From positions 1,488,001 to 1,552,000 of the forward strand of contig CALSTV010000001.1 in the NCBI GenBank assembly GCA_943789365.1: 64,000 bases of DNA. Reading direction: 5' to 3'. Below are positions 11,301 through 18,458 of this stretch, one piece after another. A model generated the notes under the pieces. The model did not search any database, was not told the DNA's origin, and worked only from the letters and a program-made list of their open reading frames with translations. The stretch comes from an uncultured Flavobacteriaceae bacterium. Its GTDB lineage: Bacteria > Bacteroidota > Bacteroidia > Flavobacteriales > Flavobacteriaceae. The stretch's first letter is position 1, and every line of letters starts with the position of its first letter. A program made the position numbers and the translations under genes.

Positions 11301-12900
11301 ATCAAAACAAGTGAGCTCCAAATTTGAAATAAGCACTACAGATTACGCAGGTAATTTTGTATATCAAAACAACCAGTTGCAATTCTTCAATCAAGCGGAA
11401 GGTTATATACAGCCCGTCATTGCGAGCGATAGCGAAGCAATCCCACAGTATGAATACGTTTACCAATACAAAGACCATTTGGGCAATGTACGTTTGTCCT
11501 ATATGAATTCAACAGGAGTCTATCAGCGTATTTTAAACAATCGTTTTACGGAAGATCTGGAAGGTTGGTTGGAAAATACGAATGCCAATAATTCTCTGGA
11601 AAATGGTCGTTTAAAATCGGAAGTACAGCAGGCTTGGTCTGGTGTAAAGCACTATTTAGAGGATTTTACAACCACTGCTGGTAAAACATTGAAAGTCAAA
11701 GTAGTTTTTGACAAAGGAAATACACAGTCCAATATACGCCTCTATCTGAATGAAAGAGACCCGGATGGCAACCATGTTGCTTATAACGTCCGAACCTACG
11801 ATTTACAAACAGGCACCTCAGAATTCAGTTATACCCCGAGCACTACCGGAAACAGCATCATTTTCCGTATTGACAAAGACAATACACATACGGATACCGA
11901 AACCTATTTTTACTTGGATGCCGTAAGTCTGGTTCAAGGGGAGTTGGAGATTGTAGAAGAATCGAACTATTATCCTTTTGGACTTCTTCATAAAGGATAC
12001 AATAATATTGTGAGTGCTAGTGGGAATAGTACTGCGCAGAAATATAAATTTGGTGGCAAAGAATACCAAGAAGAATTGGATTTGGATTGGTATGATGTTA
12101 CTGCTCGTAATTATGACCCTGCTTTGGGTAGGTGGATGAATTTAGATCCTCTTGCTGAAATGATGAGAAGACACTCTCCTTATAATTTTGCATTTGATAA
12201 TCCAATATATTTTATTGATCCTGATGGGATGGCTCCATTAGGACCAAATGATTGGTTTGAAAATGAAAAAGGAGATATTGTTTGGCATGATAGTAAGGCA
12301 GAATCTTTTACAAATGACCAAGGTGAATGGAAAAATGTAGGAGCCAATACAGAAGAAGTAAAAGAGCATTTGGGATTACCTTCAGAGCAAACGTTTTCTA
12401 AAACAGACGTTAGTCTTGTGGCTGTCGGAGGAACTAAAGGAGGAGCTCCAGGGTTAGTGTTAACAGAAGTTAGCGGGACAGTTGATTCAAGTTTAACATT
12501 AGAAAATGCAGGAGAAAATGGTGCAGAACGAATCGACGGAGAAACTTCAGTATCTGAAGTAAATATTAACACTACTATTGGTGCAAATACAAGTGCTCCA
12601 GGTATTTCTTTTGATAATATTGGAGGGGAAACAACTGCATTTGAAAAAACAACCCCATTAGGGAAGACAGATTTAGCTAGTGGAAAAATTTCTCAATCGG
12701 ATGGAGCAACAATAAAACCAACTAATTCAACAGCAGTAAATGGAACTTCCTCAATTAGTGTTGGTTTAAAAAAATATAATCAAATTACGAGAAACCATTC
12801 TAATCCTCCTCAGTCTATTGGCGTTAAAGCGAATATAGGAGCAAAACATGGTTTTAGAAAAAAAGTTTTTACAGTAAATCAAAAAATTAATTTACAATAA
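8317..12900 (+). CDS. Rhs-family polymorphic toxin: Ca-binding repeats, DUF6443, YD repeats, Rhs core, variable C-terminus
   Basis: The 1527-residue protein starts with a signal peptide (MRKLYIFCGVVILLYPRSYAQ). Three MopE/thrombospondin-3-like acidic repeats follow (DGDRDGYGD, DLDGDGYGN, DGDHDGFGN), the first two each trailed by a DCDDTNS motif. A DUF6443 segment (ENITYFDGLGRPKQQIAIGQ) begins near residue 207. A long YD-repeat region contains a coathanger-like stretch near 711-745 (SIILKPGFTATPGFHASI). The Rhs core lies near 1240-1305 (KYKFGGKEYQEELDLDWYD, then ARNYDPALGRWMNLDPLAE and FIDPDGM). After DPDGM (base 12229) the sequence differs completely from its paralogue at 14871, marking a ~220-residue variable toxin domain of unknown activity. 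The downstream gene overlaps the stop (TAATG). It is probably secreted, with the shell enclosing the toxin. At least three REP-like palindromes lie in frame inside this gene. Confidence 0.85.
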   Translation: MRKLYIFCGVVILLYPRSYAQIISDLVNRVPHIIFYIDGDRDGYGDPSTRRITQGMYPDYVHYWVFNGLDCDDTNSDINPQTNWYRDLDGDGYGNENQSIVQCVQPENYVSNQLDCDDTNSNIHNERAWFFDGDHDGFGNPEDIITQCTQPDGYVSNASDVCPDYASFENNGCSAFGNENYIHTTTYLNAFSEAQLSTISASDKLENITYFDGLGRPKQQIAIGQSPTGKDIITPILYDAFGRQPKDHLPYVPGDTNNGAFRTGDQEAVLQSYYSGLHPNDFTEGIAASNPFSEKVLEASPLNRVLEQAAQGTDWAVGNGHTIKFDYQTNSTEEVRLFEVALTNTYEPTLIETGFYNSGELYKTITKDENHDGTSTKNHTIEEFKDKQGRVILKRTYASTGSAQVEAHDTYYVYDDFGNLSYVIPPLVNTSDGISNTELAEACYQYQYDYRNRLIEKKIPGKDWEYIIYDKLDRPVLTQDANLRANNQWLFTKYDLFGRVVYTGRYNHSEVLDQNEMQAYFTEQNTLDPYNAYNINATKMYEEKVLSGTGFENSYYTNDNFPTTNIEILTINYFDDYHFDTVGLTLPTSVLDQPVTTRTKTLATGSKIKVLNPSPEALEGWITTINAYDEKARPIYTASHNAYLETTDIVKTQLDFVGKVDQSISMHSKTGQDNIVVQDEFTYDHSGRALSHTQAIADSETSLLNAVPENLELDGTSHTDQPISATHSIILKPGFTATPGFHASISPETPNTVAKELISFNSYDELGQLQSKKVGGAVSAELANSAGLQTIDYTYNIRGWLKNINEDTNADNDLFDFSLAYNHPTSGTALFNGNISQTRWSTLSENTTPNPVSNSYSYTYDALNRITAAVDNTGHYNLNSIGYDQNGNILSLSRQGHTDNTASNFGLMDDLVYTYDTGNKLLSVTDSGTTNTGFKDNNTTGDDYSYDLNGNMTEDKNKRITNIDYNYLNLPTKIDISYGGSSNIRYIYDALGTKLSKQVSSKFEISTTDYAGNFVYQNNQLQFFNQAEGYIQPVIASDSEAIPQYEYVYQYKDHLGNVRLSYMNSTGVYQRILNNRFTEDLEGWLENTNANNSLENGRLKSEVQQAWSGVKHYLEDFTTTAGKTLKVKVVFDKGNTQSNIRLYLNERDPDGNHVAYNVRTYDLQTGTSEFSYTPSTTGNSIIFRIDKDNTHTDTETYFYLDAVSLVQGELEIVEESNYYPFGLLHKGYNNIVSASGNSTAQKYKFGGKEYQEELDLDWYDVTARNYDPALGRWMNLDPLAEMMRRHSPYNFAFDNPIYFIDPDGMAPLGPNDWFENEKGDIVWHDSKAESFTNDQGEWKNVGANTEEVKEHLGLPSEQTFSKTDVSLVAVGGTKGGAPGLVLTEVSGTVDSSLTLENAGENGAERIDGETSVSEVNINTTIGANTSAPGISFDNIGGETTAFEKTTPLGKTDLASGKISQSDGATIKPTNSTAVNGTSSISVGLKKYNQITRNHSNPPQSIGVKANIGAKHGFRKKVFTVNQKINLQ
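9508..9536 (+). repeat. REP-like palindrome inside the Rhs gene (encodes ASTGSAQVEA)
   Basis: A palindromic element opens with GCTTC and closes with GAAGC, and has a CGACAGGCTCAGCACAAG core. It reads in frame as ASTGSAQVEA within the YD region, between RTY and HDTYYVYDDFG. The core matches the style of dispersed CTTCGACAGGCTCAG repeats known from many bacterial genomes. Confidence 0.6.
10156..10177 (+). repeat. Probable REP-like palindrome inside the Rhs gene (encodes SPEALEG)
   Basis: The stretch CCCTGAGGCTCTCGAAGGG has CCCT/AGGG ends and a degenerate form of the CTGAGCCTGTCGAAGG type repeat. It is in frame between KVLNP and WITTINAYDEKARP. It is more degenerate than the other copies. Confidence 0.4.
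11416..11443 (+). repeat. REP-like element at the Rhs-core insertion site, copy 1
   Basis: ATTGCGAGCGATAGCGAAGC followed by AATC is a near-copy of the dispersed GAGCGAAGCGAAGCAATC repeat class. It encodes VIASDSEAIP between EGYIQP and YEYVYQYKDHLG. The same protein position carries different repeats at 14068-14093 and 16527-16551. Confidence 0.65.
11455..12230 (+). repeat. Rhs-core direct repeat, copy 1
   Basis: This stretch and 14095-14871 are nearly identical at base level, from the codons for YQYKDHLGNVRLSYMNSTG to DPDGM. The two copies diverge abruptly right after GGGATG. Long identity on the 5' side of two different toxin tips would allow homologous exchange of the tips. Confidence 0.85.
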
Positions 12901-13478
12901 TGAAGCAAATTTTAATCTTGTTCATCTTTATATTGTCTGCATGTAGCAACCCTAAAAATTGCGAAAAGTATTATAATGACTATGTTGATTTAAGAGTTGA
13001 ATCAAAAGATAAGGACGCAATTATTGCGATAGGTAAAGCCATTGATTGTAATCAAAAAAATGAAGATTACTTGTTTGAAAAAGTTACTTATTTAATAGAG
13101 CTAAATAAAATTTCAGAAGCAAAAAATGATATGATAATTCTTCAAAATATAAATAATTCCTTCAAAAAAGAATTTCCTTTATACGGTTTACTGGAATTAA
13201 AAACAGGAAACAAAAATAAAGGAAATAAAGAATTGTCTAGGGTTTTTGATAATTTATCAAAACTAGAATATAATGAAAATAATTTTAACTTATTTTATTA
13301 TAAATTATTACTTCAAGTATATATTAAGGGGAAAAAGTTTACTTTAAAAGAAATTGAAAATCAAAAATTGTATAATAGTTCAAATGAAAAAGCAACGATG
13401 CAATATTTGGTTAACCTAATTAATTCTGAAAAAGACAGTTTAAATGTTTTGTGTAAAGCTTTTAAAATTAAAGAATAA
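12900..13478 (+). CDS. Putative lipoprotein immunity protein for Rhs toxin tip 1
   Basis: The 192-residue protein has a lipoprotein signal peptide with lipobox LSAC (Cys15). It is helix-rich and TPR-like (AIIAIGKAIDCNQ..., ISEAKNDMIILQ..., YGLLELKTGNKNKGNKEL), but I recognise no named family. Its ATG overlaps the toxin stop codon by one base (TAATG), the tight coupling expected of a toxin-immunity pair. It is visibly more AT-rich than the Rhs core, consistent with cassette acquisition. The lipid anchor would put it on the periplasmic or outer-membrane side. The immunity role is inferred from position only. Confidence 0.6.
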   Translation: MKQILILFIFILSACSNPKNCEKYYNDYVDLRVESKDKDAIIAIGKAIDCNQKNEDYLFEKVTYLIELNKISEAKNDMIILQNINNSFKKEFPLYGLLELKTGNKNKGNKELSRVFDNLSKLEYNENNFNLFYYKLLLQVYIKGKKFTLKEIENQKLYNSSNEKATMQYLVNLINSEKDSLNVLCKAFKIKE

Positions 13479-13496
13479 ATAGTTATTTAAAATGAA

Positions 13497-13527
13497 AAAC
13501 CACAGCTCTAAGTTGTGGTTTTTTTAT
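13497..13527 (+). terminator. Intrinsic terminator after immunity gene 1
   Basis: The stem AAACCACA (13497-13504) pairs with TGTGGTTT (13514-13521) across a 9-nt loop and runs into a T-tract. It closes the Rhs-immunity transcript. Confidence 0.8.
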
Positions 13528-13770
13528 GCAATAGATTTAAGTTTTACACTTTTAATTAGGGCATCGAGCGTGTATAAAATATACTTTTTATCCTGTTCGT
13601 TAAACTCAGAAATTTCTTGAAAGCGTTTTAACATCTCTGGATTTTAAAAGAGTTCCGCATTATCATTTTCTCCAAGAAAATAACCCAAAGATACTTTGAG
13701 AGCTTTAACAATTTTAAACGCTGTCTCAATAAATGGCTTTACTTCATCACGTTCCTAACGTCCAATTACA
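13524..13770 (-). pseudogene. Degraded XRE-type (HTH) regulator fragment
   Basis: Read on the minus strand, one frame gives VIGR*ERDEVKPFIETAFKI, then VKALKVSLGYFLGENDNAELF*, then a tail NPEMLKRFQEISEFNEQD up to a stop at 13524. This is the second half of a small Cro/C1-type regulator common in Bacteroidota, interrupted by two stops and lacking its N-terminal helix-turn-helix. It is a relic lying between the two Rhs toxin tips. Confidence 0.65.
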
Positions 13771-13815
13771 GGCGCGAATCCCTCCGCGTTGCCTACGTCC
13801 TCTATAAAAAAAGCC

Positions 13816-14009
13816 AACGGCAATATGACCGAGGATAAAAACAAGGGCATCACTGCCATTTCTTACAATCATTTAAACTTGCCTAGACAAGTGTTGTTTG
13901 GAACCGCAACAATATTTCCTATATTTACGATGCAACAGGCACAAAACTAGCAAAAGTGGTCAACGAAAACGGCACATAGCTATCAACAACCCAATACGCA
14001 GGCAACTAT
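13816..14009 (+). pseudogene. Decayed YD/Rhs sequence leading into displaced tip 2
   Basis: The stretch starts with NGNMTEDKNK, the same bases as at 11162. It continues as YD-repeat coding sequence with at least one frame change near 13900 and a TAG just after the codons for VVNENGT. The third copy at 16328 reads through the same point as NENGHSTTTQYAGNYVYKEGV. The sequence is therefore Rhs core that has decayed upstream of tip 2. Confidence 0.7.
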
Positions 14010-15443
14010 GTGTACAAAGAAGGTGTATTGCAGTTTTTCAACACCCCAGAGGGTTATGTAACACCAACTGTCACACCGAGCGGAGTCGAGGTGGAGTATG
14101 TCTACCAATACAAAGACCATTTGGGCAATGTACGTTTGTCCTATATGAATTCAACAGGAGTCTATCAGCGTATTTTAAGCAATCGTTTTACGGAAGATCT
14201 GGAAGGTTGGTTGGAAAATACGAATGCCAATAATTCTCTGGAAAATGGTCGTTTAAAATCGGAAGTACAGCAGGCTTGGTCTGGTGTAAAGCACTATTTA
14301 GATGGCTTTACCACCACCGCTGGTGAGGTATTAAACGTAAAAGTAATTTTTGACAAGGGGAACACCCAATCTAATGTACGCCTCTATTTGAATGAAATAG
14401 ACCCGGATGGCAACCATGTTGCTTATAACGTCCGAACCTACGATTTACAAACGGGTACCTCAGAATTTAGTTATACCCCGAGTACTACCGGAAACAGCAT
14501 TATTTTTCGAATTGACAAGGACAACACCTACACAGATACAGAAACCTATTTTTACTTGGATGCCGTAAGTCTGGTTCAAGGGGAGTTGGAGATTGTAGAG
14601 GAATCGAACTATTATCCTTTTGGACTTGAACATAAAGGATACAATAATATTGTGAGTGCTAGTGGGAATGCGACTGCACAGAAATATAAATTTGGAGGAA
14701 AAGAATACCAAGAAGAATTAGGTTTGGATTGGTATGATGTGTCTGCAAGAAATTATGATCCTGCTTTGGGTAGGTGGATGAATTTAGATCCTCTTGCTGA
14801 AATGATGAGAAGACACTCTCCTTATAATTTTGCATTTGATAATCCGATATACTTTATAGATCCTGATGGGATGATGCCTTTTGGTCCTATTAATCCTACT
14901 GGAACAGCTATAACGGTAAACAAAATAGTTAATAGAGTTGTTAGTTTTTTTAAAGGGCTTGATTATACTGATAATAGTTCTTCTACACCAAGTGTTTCTG
15001 GAGTAAGTGGTGGTCATAATATGGCTAGACCAAATGATGGAACTCCTACTCACAATGTTAATCATGATGATTTTGGAGGTACTAGAAGTAATGGAGGAAC
15101 AGCATCTAAAGTTTTAAAAGGAGTTAAAAATGTATCAGATGCTTCTCAAATAGGAACTGAAGTTATGAATTCTAATGACAAAAGCACTAATAATGGAACT
15201 ATAGATTCGAATAATAAAGATGGAGACACTACTAAATCGAGTGATGAAAAAGATCAAACAATTACTAAAACTGTTATAGCAAAGAATTTTACCGCATCCA
15301 TGGACGGTACAGCAATAGATTCAACAGAAACAGAAGTCAAATTTACGGGTGATCACGAAAAAGTTCAAAAACAAGTGGATTCCACAAAACAAGTTTCCGA
15401 TTCACAGAGAAAAACAGCTAATTTCTTCTACAATGGCAACTAA
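14010..15443 (+). CDS. Displaced (orphan) Rhs tip 2: Rhs core plus a different variable C-terminus
   Basis: The frame is open from the TAG near 13990 to 15443. It has no signal peptide and no convincing start; GTG 14010 is the first candidate. Residues up to IYFIDPDGM (base 14871) nearly copy the main Rhs protein. The final ~190 residues are unrelated to tip 1. They begin MPFGPINPTGTAITVNKIVN, are rich in Gly, Asn, Ser, Thr and Asp, and end VSDSQRKTANFFYNGN. The toxic activity is not recognisable. A lipoprotein gene overlaps the 3' end. This is the usual form of an orphan tip module kept as a recombination partner for the intact gene. It is probably silent until recombined. Confidence 0.65.
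   Translation: MYKEGVLQFFNTPEGYVTPTVTPSGVEVEYVYQYKDHLGNVRLSYMNSTGVYQRILSNRFTEDLEGWLENTNANNSLENGRLKSEVQQAWSGVKHYLDGFTTTAGEVLNVKVIFDKGNTQSNVRLYLNEIDPDGNHVAYNVRTYDLQTGTSEFSYTPSTTGNSIIFRIDKDNTYTDTETYFYLDAVSLVQGELEIVEESNYYPFGLEHKGYNNIVSASGNATAQKYKFGGKEYQEELGLDWYDVSARNYDPALGRWMNLDPLAEMMRRHSPYNFAFDNPIYFIDPDGMMPFGPINPTGTAITVNKIVNRVVSFFKGLDYTDNSSSTPSVSGVSGGHNMARPNDGTPTHNVNHDDFGGTRSNGGTASKVLKGVKNVSDASQIGTEVMNSNDKSTNNGTIDSNNKDGDTTKSSDEKDQTITKTVIAKNFTASMDGTAIDSTETEVKFTGDHEKVQKQVDSTKQVSDSQRKTANFFYNGN
14068..14093 (+). repeat. REP-like element at the Rhs-core insertion site, copy 2
   Basis: CACCGAGCGGAGTCGAGGTG, with CACC/GGTG ends, matches a second class of dispersed bacterial repeat. It encodes TPSGVEV between EGYVTPTV and EYVYQYKDHLG, the same protein position as the different repeats at 11416 and 16527. 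Confidence 0.65.
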
Positions 15444-16128
15444 TTTTATTAAACTTTCAATTATATGTATATCGTCAATAGTATTGTTTTATTCTTGCGA
15501 TAAAGAGAACTATAAAAAAGAGTTTTATTCAGATGGAACTTTAAAATCAAAAGTTCAAATAAATGATAAAGGTGTTCTTAATGGTCTTTATGAAGCATAT
15601 TATAAGAATGGTCAAACTAAAATAGCAGGAACTGTAAGGAATAACTTAAAGTTAGGCTGGTGGGATACTTATGATTCATTAGGTCATATCTCATCAAAAA
15701 AAGAGTATTTGATATTCAGAGATAGTACGTATAAAAATCAATCTATTTTTTACGATAAAACAGGGAGCATCAAAAATGATGTTAGTTCTTTTTACAAAAT
15801 AGAACTACCTGATACTATAACACTTGGTAAAAATATAGGAAGAATACATTACAATTCTAATTTTCTAAAAACAAAAGAGAAGTTTTTACAAGTTATTATA
15901 GATAATCAATATTCTGATTCTGAAATTAGAAAAGATACTTTTGTAGAAGATTTTACCAATACAAGGTTTGGTGTTTTTGCTCATAAAATCGGAACAAAAA
16001 AAATAACGGGAACTATTATTGAAAAGCTCATATATGTTACTGAAATCAATAAAGATTCATCTGAATTGATTATAAAAAACCATAAAAAGTATTTTGAAAA
16101 GACAGTCTATGTAAAAGACGCTTTATAA
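15433..16128 (+). CDS. MORN-repeat lipoprotein, probable immunity protein for Rhs tip 2
   Basis: The 231-residue protein starts at the ATG at 15433, 11 bp inside the end of the tip-2 frame. It has a lipoprotein signal with a Cys at residue 22 (LFYSC). MORN/YwqK-like repeats follow between about 27 and 90 (EFYSDGTLKSKVQINDKGV, EAYYKNGQTKIAG, LGWWDTYDSLGHISSK). The rest is an unrecognised beta-rich domain. YwqK-type MORN proteins are often annotated as antitoxins in Bacteroidota. As with the first cassette, the partner is a lipoprotein placed directly after the toxin tip. The longer frame from 15349 lacks a signal peptide, so I prefer 15433. Confidence 0.65.
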   Translation: MATNFIKLSIICISSIVLFYSCDKENYKKEFYSDGTLKSKVQINDKGVLNGLYEAYYKNGQTKIAGTVRNNLKLGWWDTYDSLGHISSKKEYLIFRDSTYKNQSIFYDKTGSIKNDVSSFYKIELPDTITLGKNIGRIHYNSNFLKTKEKFLQVIIDNQYSDSEIRKDTFVEDFTNTRFGVFAHKIGTKKITGTIIEKLIYVTEINKDSSELIIKNHKKYFEKTVYVKDAL

Positions 16129-16185
16129 ATTAATTACTCATGATTAAAAACACTATGGACTACCTACTAAATTTGGTACAAATCA

Positions 16186-16329
16186 TTAAGCCACATTCAT
16201 AAAATTATTAATTCTGATTTCTAGTTCTTTTTCAGCTGGAGTTTTATATCCAATTGATAAATGTATTCTTTTGTAATTATACCAATTTATATAGCTTTTA
16301 ATTGTTTCAAATGCTCGTAAATGAGTTTT
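16186..16329 (-). pseudogene. C-terminal remnant of an IS3-family transposase
   Basis: The minus strand reads KTHLRAFETIKSYINWYNYK, then RIHLSIGYKTPAEKE, and ends in a stop at 16186. This is the usual end of the rve integrase domain in IS3/IS150-type OrfB. Everything upstream is gone; Rhs-like sequence begins directly at about 16328. An IS terminus probably lies near 16150-16185 but the other end is missing. Confidence 0.75.
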
Positions 16330-16660
16330 AAACTTGCCTATACAAGTATCGTTTGGAACCGAAACTATTTCCTGTATTTACGATGCAACAGGCACAAAAC
16401 TAGCAAAAGTGGTCAACGAAAACGGACATAGCACAACAACCCAATACGCAGGAAACTATGTGTATAAAGAAGGTGTGTTGGAGTTTTTCAATACCCCAGA
16501 GGGGTATGTACAGCCCGTCATTGCAAGTCCTTCGACAAGCTCAGGACAGGCTGCCGAGCTAAGCTATATTTACCAATACAAAGACCATTTGGGTAATGTT
16601 CGCCTGAGTTATATGGTTTGTTGCGGGTTTATAAGTACTACTTTTTCGTATTATAACTGA
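16328..16660 (+). pseudogene. Third, truncated Rhs-core fragment
   Basis: Beginning at the transposase remnant, the frame reads as YD/Rhs sequence (CIYDATGTKLAKVVNENGHS...YVYKEGVLEFFNTPEGYVQPVIAS...YIYQYKDHLGNVRLSYM). It closely matches 13873-14150. Homology stops near 16614, after which the frame runs into an unrelated tail. No core end, toxin or immunity gene follows. It is a dead fragment. Confidence 0.75.
16527..16551 (+). repeat. REP-like element at the Rhs-core insertion site, copy 3
   Basis: GTCCTTCGACAAGCTCAGGA followed by CAGGC has GTCCT/AGGAC ends. It reads in frame as SPSTSSGQA. It is preceded by CAGCCCGTCATTGCAA, the beginning of the copy 1 element, so this site looks like one repeat inserted into another. 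Confidence 0.65.
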
Positions 16661-16711
16661 CCTTTATTTTATTATACATCTTTCGTTCAAGCACCTAAAC
16701 CGCTATTTTTT

Positions 16712-16737
16712 ACATAGATTGTTCTATGCCTTTTTTT
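16712..16737 (+). terminator. Intrinsic terminator closing the Rhs region
   Basis: CATAGA (16713-16718), loop TTGT and TCTATG (16723-16728) are followed by CC and seven Ts. It terminates plus-strand transcription just as the convergent hydrolase gene ends. Confidence 0.7.
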
Positions 16738-17809
16738 ATTCAGTTCGTTGTTTTATCCATTCAATCATTATTTCCAAAACTTTTGGTGAGAAAGTCTGTT
16801 CAATAGTTGCATATTCGTTTGGTAATCCAGTTTCACTTTCTTGAAATAAATGGTTTAAATTTTCCAATTGTTTTGTTTCAACATCTTCGTTTCCATTTTC
16901 TTTCAGGGTTTTTTCGATAGTTTCAAGGTTTTCTTTTGGTGGTACTTGTAAATCATTCGACCCATTAAGGGCAAGAACCGGACATTTGGTTTTGCTCAAA
17001 GCTATTTGAGGGTCAAATTTTATAAAATCTGTTAGCCAAGGAATTGACAGTTGCTCTGAAATGGTTTGGATTTGACTTTCAGGTAACATTGCTCCAAATA
17101 CTTTAGTAAAATAATTTTTTAGTGCTGTTTGCAATTGGATTTTGTTATTGTTTGATTTTAAAATTATGTCATAAGCACCTTTCATATTATTTTGCCCTTG
17201 TGTAATTCCTACTTCTGGGACTCCCATTTTTCGTTCAATTTGTTCTTTTTGTAAAAGCATAAGCTTATCGCCTCTTATTCCAGAGCCTGCAAGAATTACA
17301 ATAAACGAAACGTCTGTATTTTCACTTGCTATAATTGGTGCAATTACACCACCCAAACTATGACCAATCAATCCAATTTTAGAATGATTAATCTCTTTGT
17401 GGGTTTTTAAAAATTCAAATGCACTTTTAGTGTCATTAACAAACCCTTTGAGTCCAGTTTTATTATAATTACCTTCTGATTCACCAGTACCTCTATCATC
17501 AACTCGTAACACAGCAATACCTCTTTTAGTAAGGTAATCAGCTATTACTAAAAATGGCTTATGGTTTAATAGTTCGGAATTTCTGTCTTGTGGACCACTT
17601 CCACTAATCAAAATTACAGCAGGAAAATCAGAACCCTTTTTTGGATAGGTTAGTGTTCCTGCAAGAGAAATATTATCAAGGTTATTTTTAAATACAACAT
17701 TTTCGGATGTATAACCAAAAGGTTCTTTAGGCTCTTGTGGCCTATTCTTTTGAGCGTATAAATTCAATGTGATAATTGTTGTTATAAAGTATAAAAGTTT
17801 TGTATTCAT
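16736..17809 (-). CDS. Exported alpha/beta hydrolase
   Basis: The 357-residue protein has a signal peptide (MNTKLLYFITTIITLNLYAQ). A full alpha/beta-hydrolase fold follows, with an oxyanion-region ISGSGPQDRN, a DDRGTGES motif and the nucleophile elbow GHSLGG (Ser151). The late Asp in LNGSNDLQVPP and the His in LNHLFQ are the likely rest of the triad. It resembles secreted serine aminopeptidase/esterase-type hydrolases of Bacteroidota; the substrate is unknown. Its start overlaps the SdpI gene by 4 bp, so it is the last gene of the ArsR-SdpI-hydrolase operon. Confidence 0.8.
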   Translation of the reverse strand: MNTKLLYFITTIITLNLYAQKNRPQEPKEPFGYTSENVVFKNNLDNISLAGTLTYPKKGSDFPAVILISGSGPQDRNSELLNHKPFLVIADYLTKRGIAVLRVDDRGTGESEGNYNKTGLKGFVNDTKSAFEFLKTHKEINHSKIGLIGHSLGGVIAPIIASENTDVSFIVILAGSGIRGDKLMLLQKEQIERKMGVPEVGITQGQNNMKGAYDIILKSNNNKIQLQTALKNYFTKVFGAMLPESQIQTISEQLSIPWLTDFIKFDPQIALSKTKCPVLALNGSNDLQVPPKENLETIEKTLKENGNEDVETKQLENLNHLFQESETGLPNEYATIEQTFSPKVLEIMIEWIKQRTE

Positions 17810-18456
17810 CTTTTTTGTTTCTTAACGTTTTGAAATTTCAGGTATGAATAGACTACAGGGATGATTGATATAATAGCAGTTACTATTATAAATAATGTAA
17901 AATTAGTTTGCTTTTCTAACAACAAACTTGAAAGTATAAGTATAAGACCTCCAATAAACCACAATTTTCCTCCTAATTTGTGTGTTTCTTTCCATACAGT
18001 TTCGTTTTCTAATGTCCAAGGTGTTCTAATTCCAATGAAGTAATTTGCTTTTATTGTTTTAAAATAATTTCCAAGAATTAAATAAAGTAAGCCTATTATC
18101 AATACCATATAATTTGGATTCGTAATAGATTGATTTTTTGCGGAATAAATTATGAATAGTGCTAATAATGACATAAAAGTGGTCATTAAGAATTTTAATA
18201 TTTGAAGCTTGTTGCCCATTTTATTCAGTTTGTTCTTTGGGTCTATTTTAGGAACAACCAAAAAGATTATATACACTAATAATGGCAGTAGAAAAGGAAT
18301 GATTATAAGTTCTGATTTACCACCGTATCTATCTATATCTCCTTTTAAATCCCAATGCATAGGAACTTTGCTTGGTAAATCATTCCATAGATATACCAAA
18401 TAGATAAATGGTAAAAGCACAATTGCAATTAGCGGTAATTCCTTTTTTAAATTCAT
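17806..18456 (-). CDS. SdpI-family (DUF1648) membrane protein
   Basis: The 216-residue protein has about six membrane segments. The DUF1648 signature comes after the first segment (LPSKVPMHWDLKGDIDRYGGKSE), and the SdpI core follows (NYFIGIRTPWTLENETVWKETHKLGGKLWF). In Bacillus, SdpI gives immunity to the SdpC toxin and sequesters the ArsR-type repressor SdpR at the membrane. Here it sits directly between an ArsR-type regulator and a hydrolase, so a comparable signalling or immunity module is plausible. No SdpC-like gene is visible. Confidence 0.85.
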   Translation of the reverse strand: MNLKKELPLIAIVLLPFIYLVYLWNDLPSKVPMHWDLKGDIDRYGGKSELIIIPFLLPLLVYIIFLVVPKIDPKNKLNKMGNKLQILKFLMTTFMSLLALFIIYSAKNQSITNPNYMVLIIGLLYLILGNYFKTIKANYFIGIRTPWTLENETVWKETHKLGGKLWFIGGLILILSSLLLEKQTNFTLFIIVTAIISIIPVVYSYLKFQNVKKQKR

Positions 18457-18458
18457 AT

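Noticed and set aside
13898-14233. Plus-strand open frame rich in Arg, Cys and His overlapping Rhs copy 2
   Set aside because: It is in a different frame from the Rhs-coding sequence, which explains the bases better.
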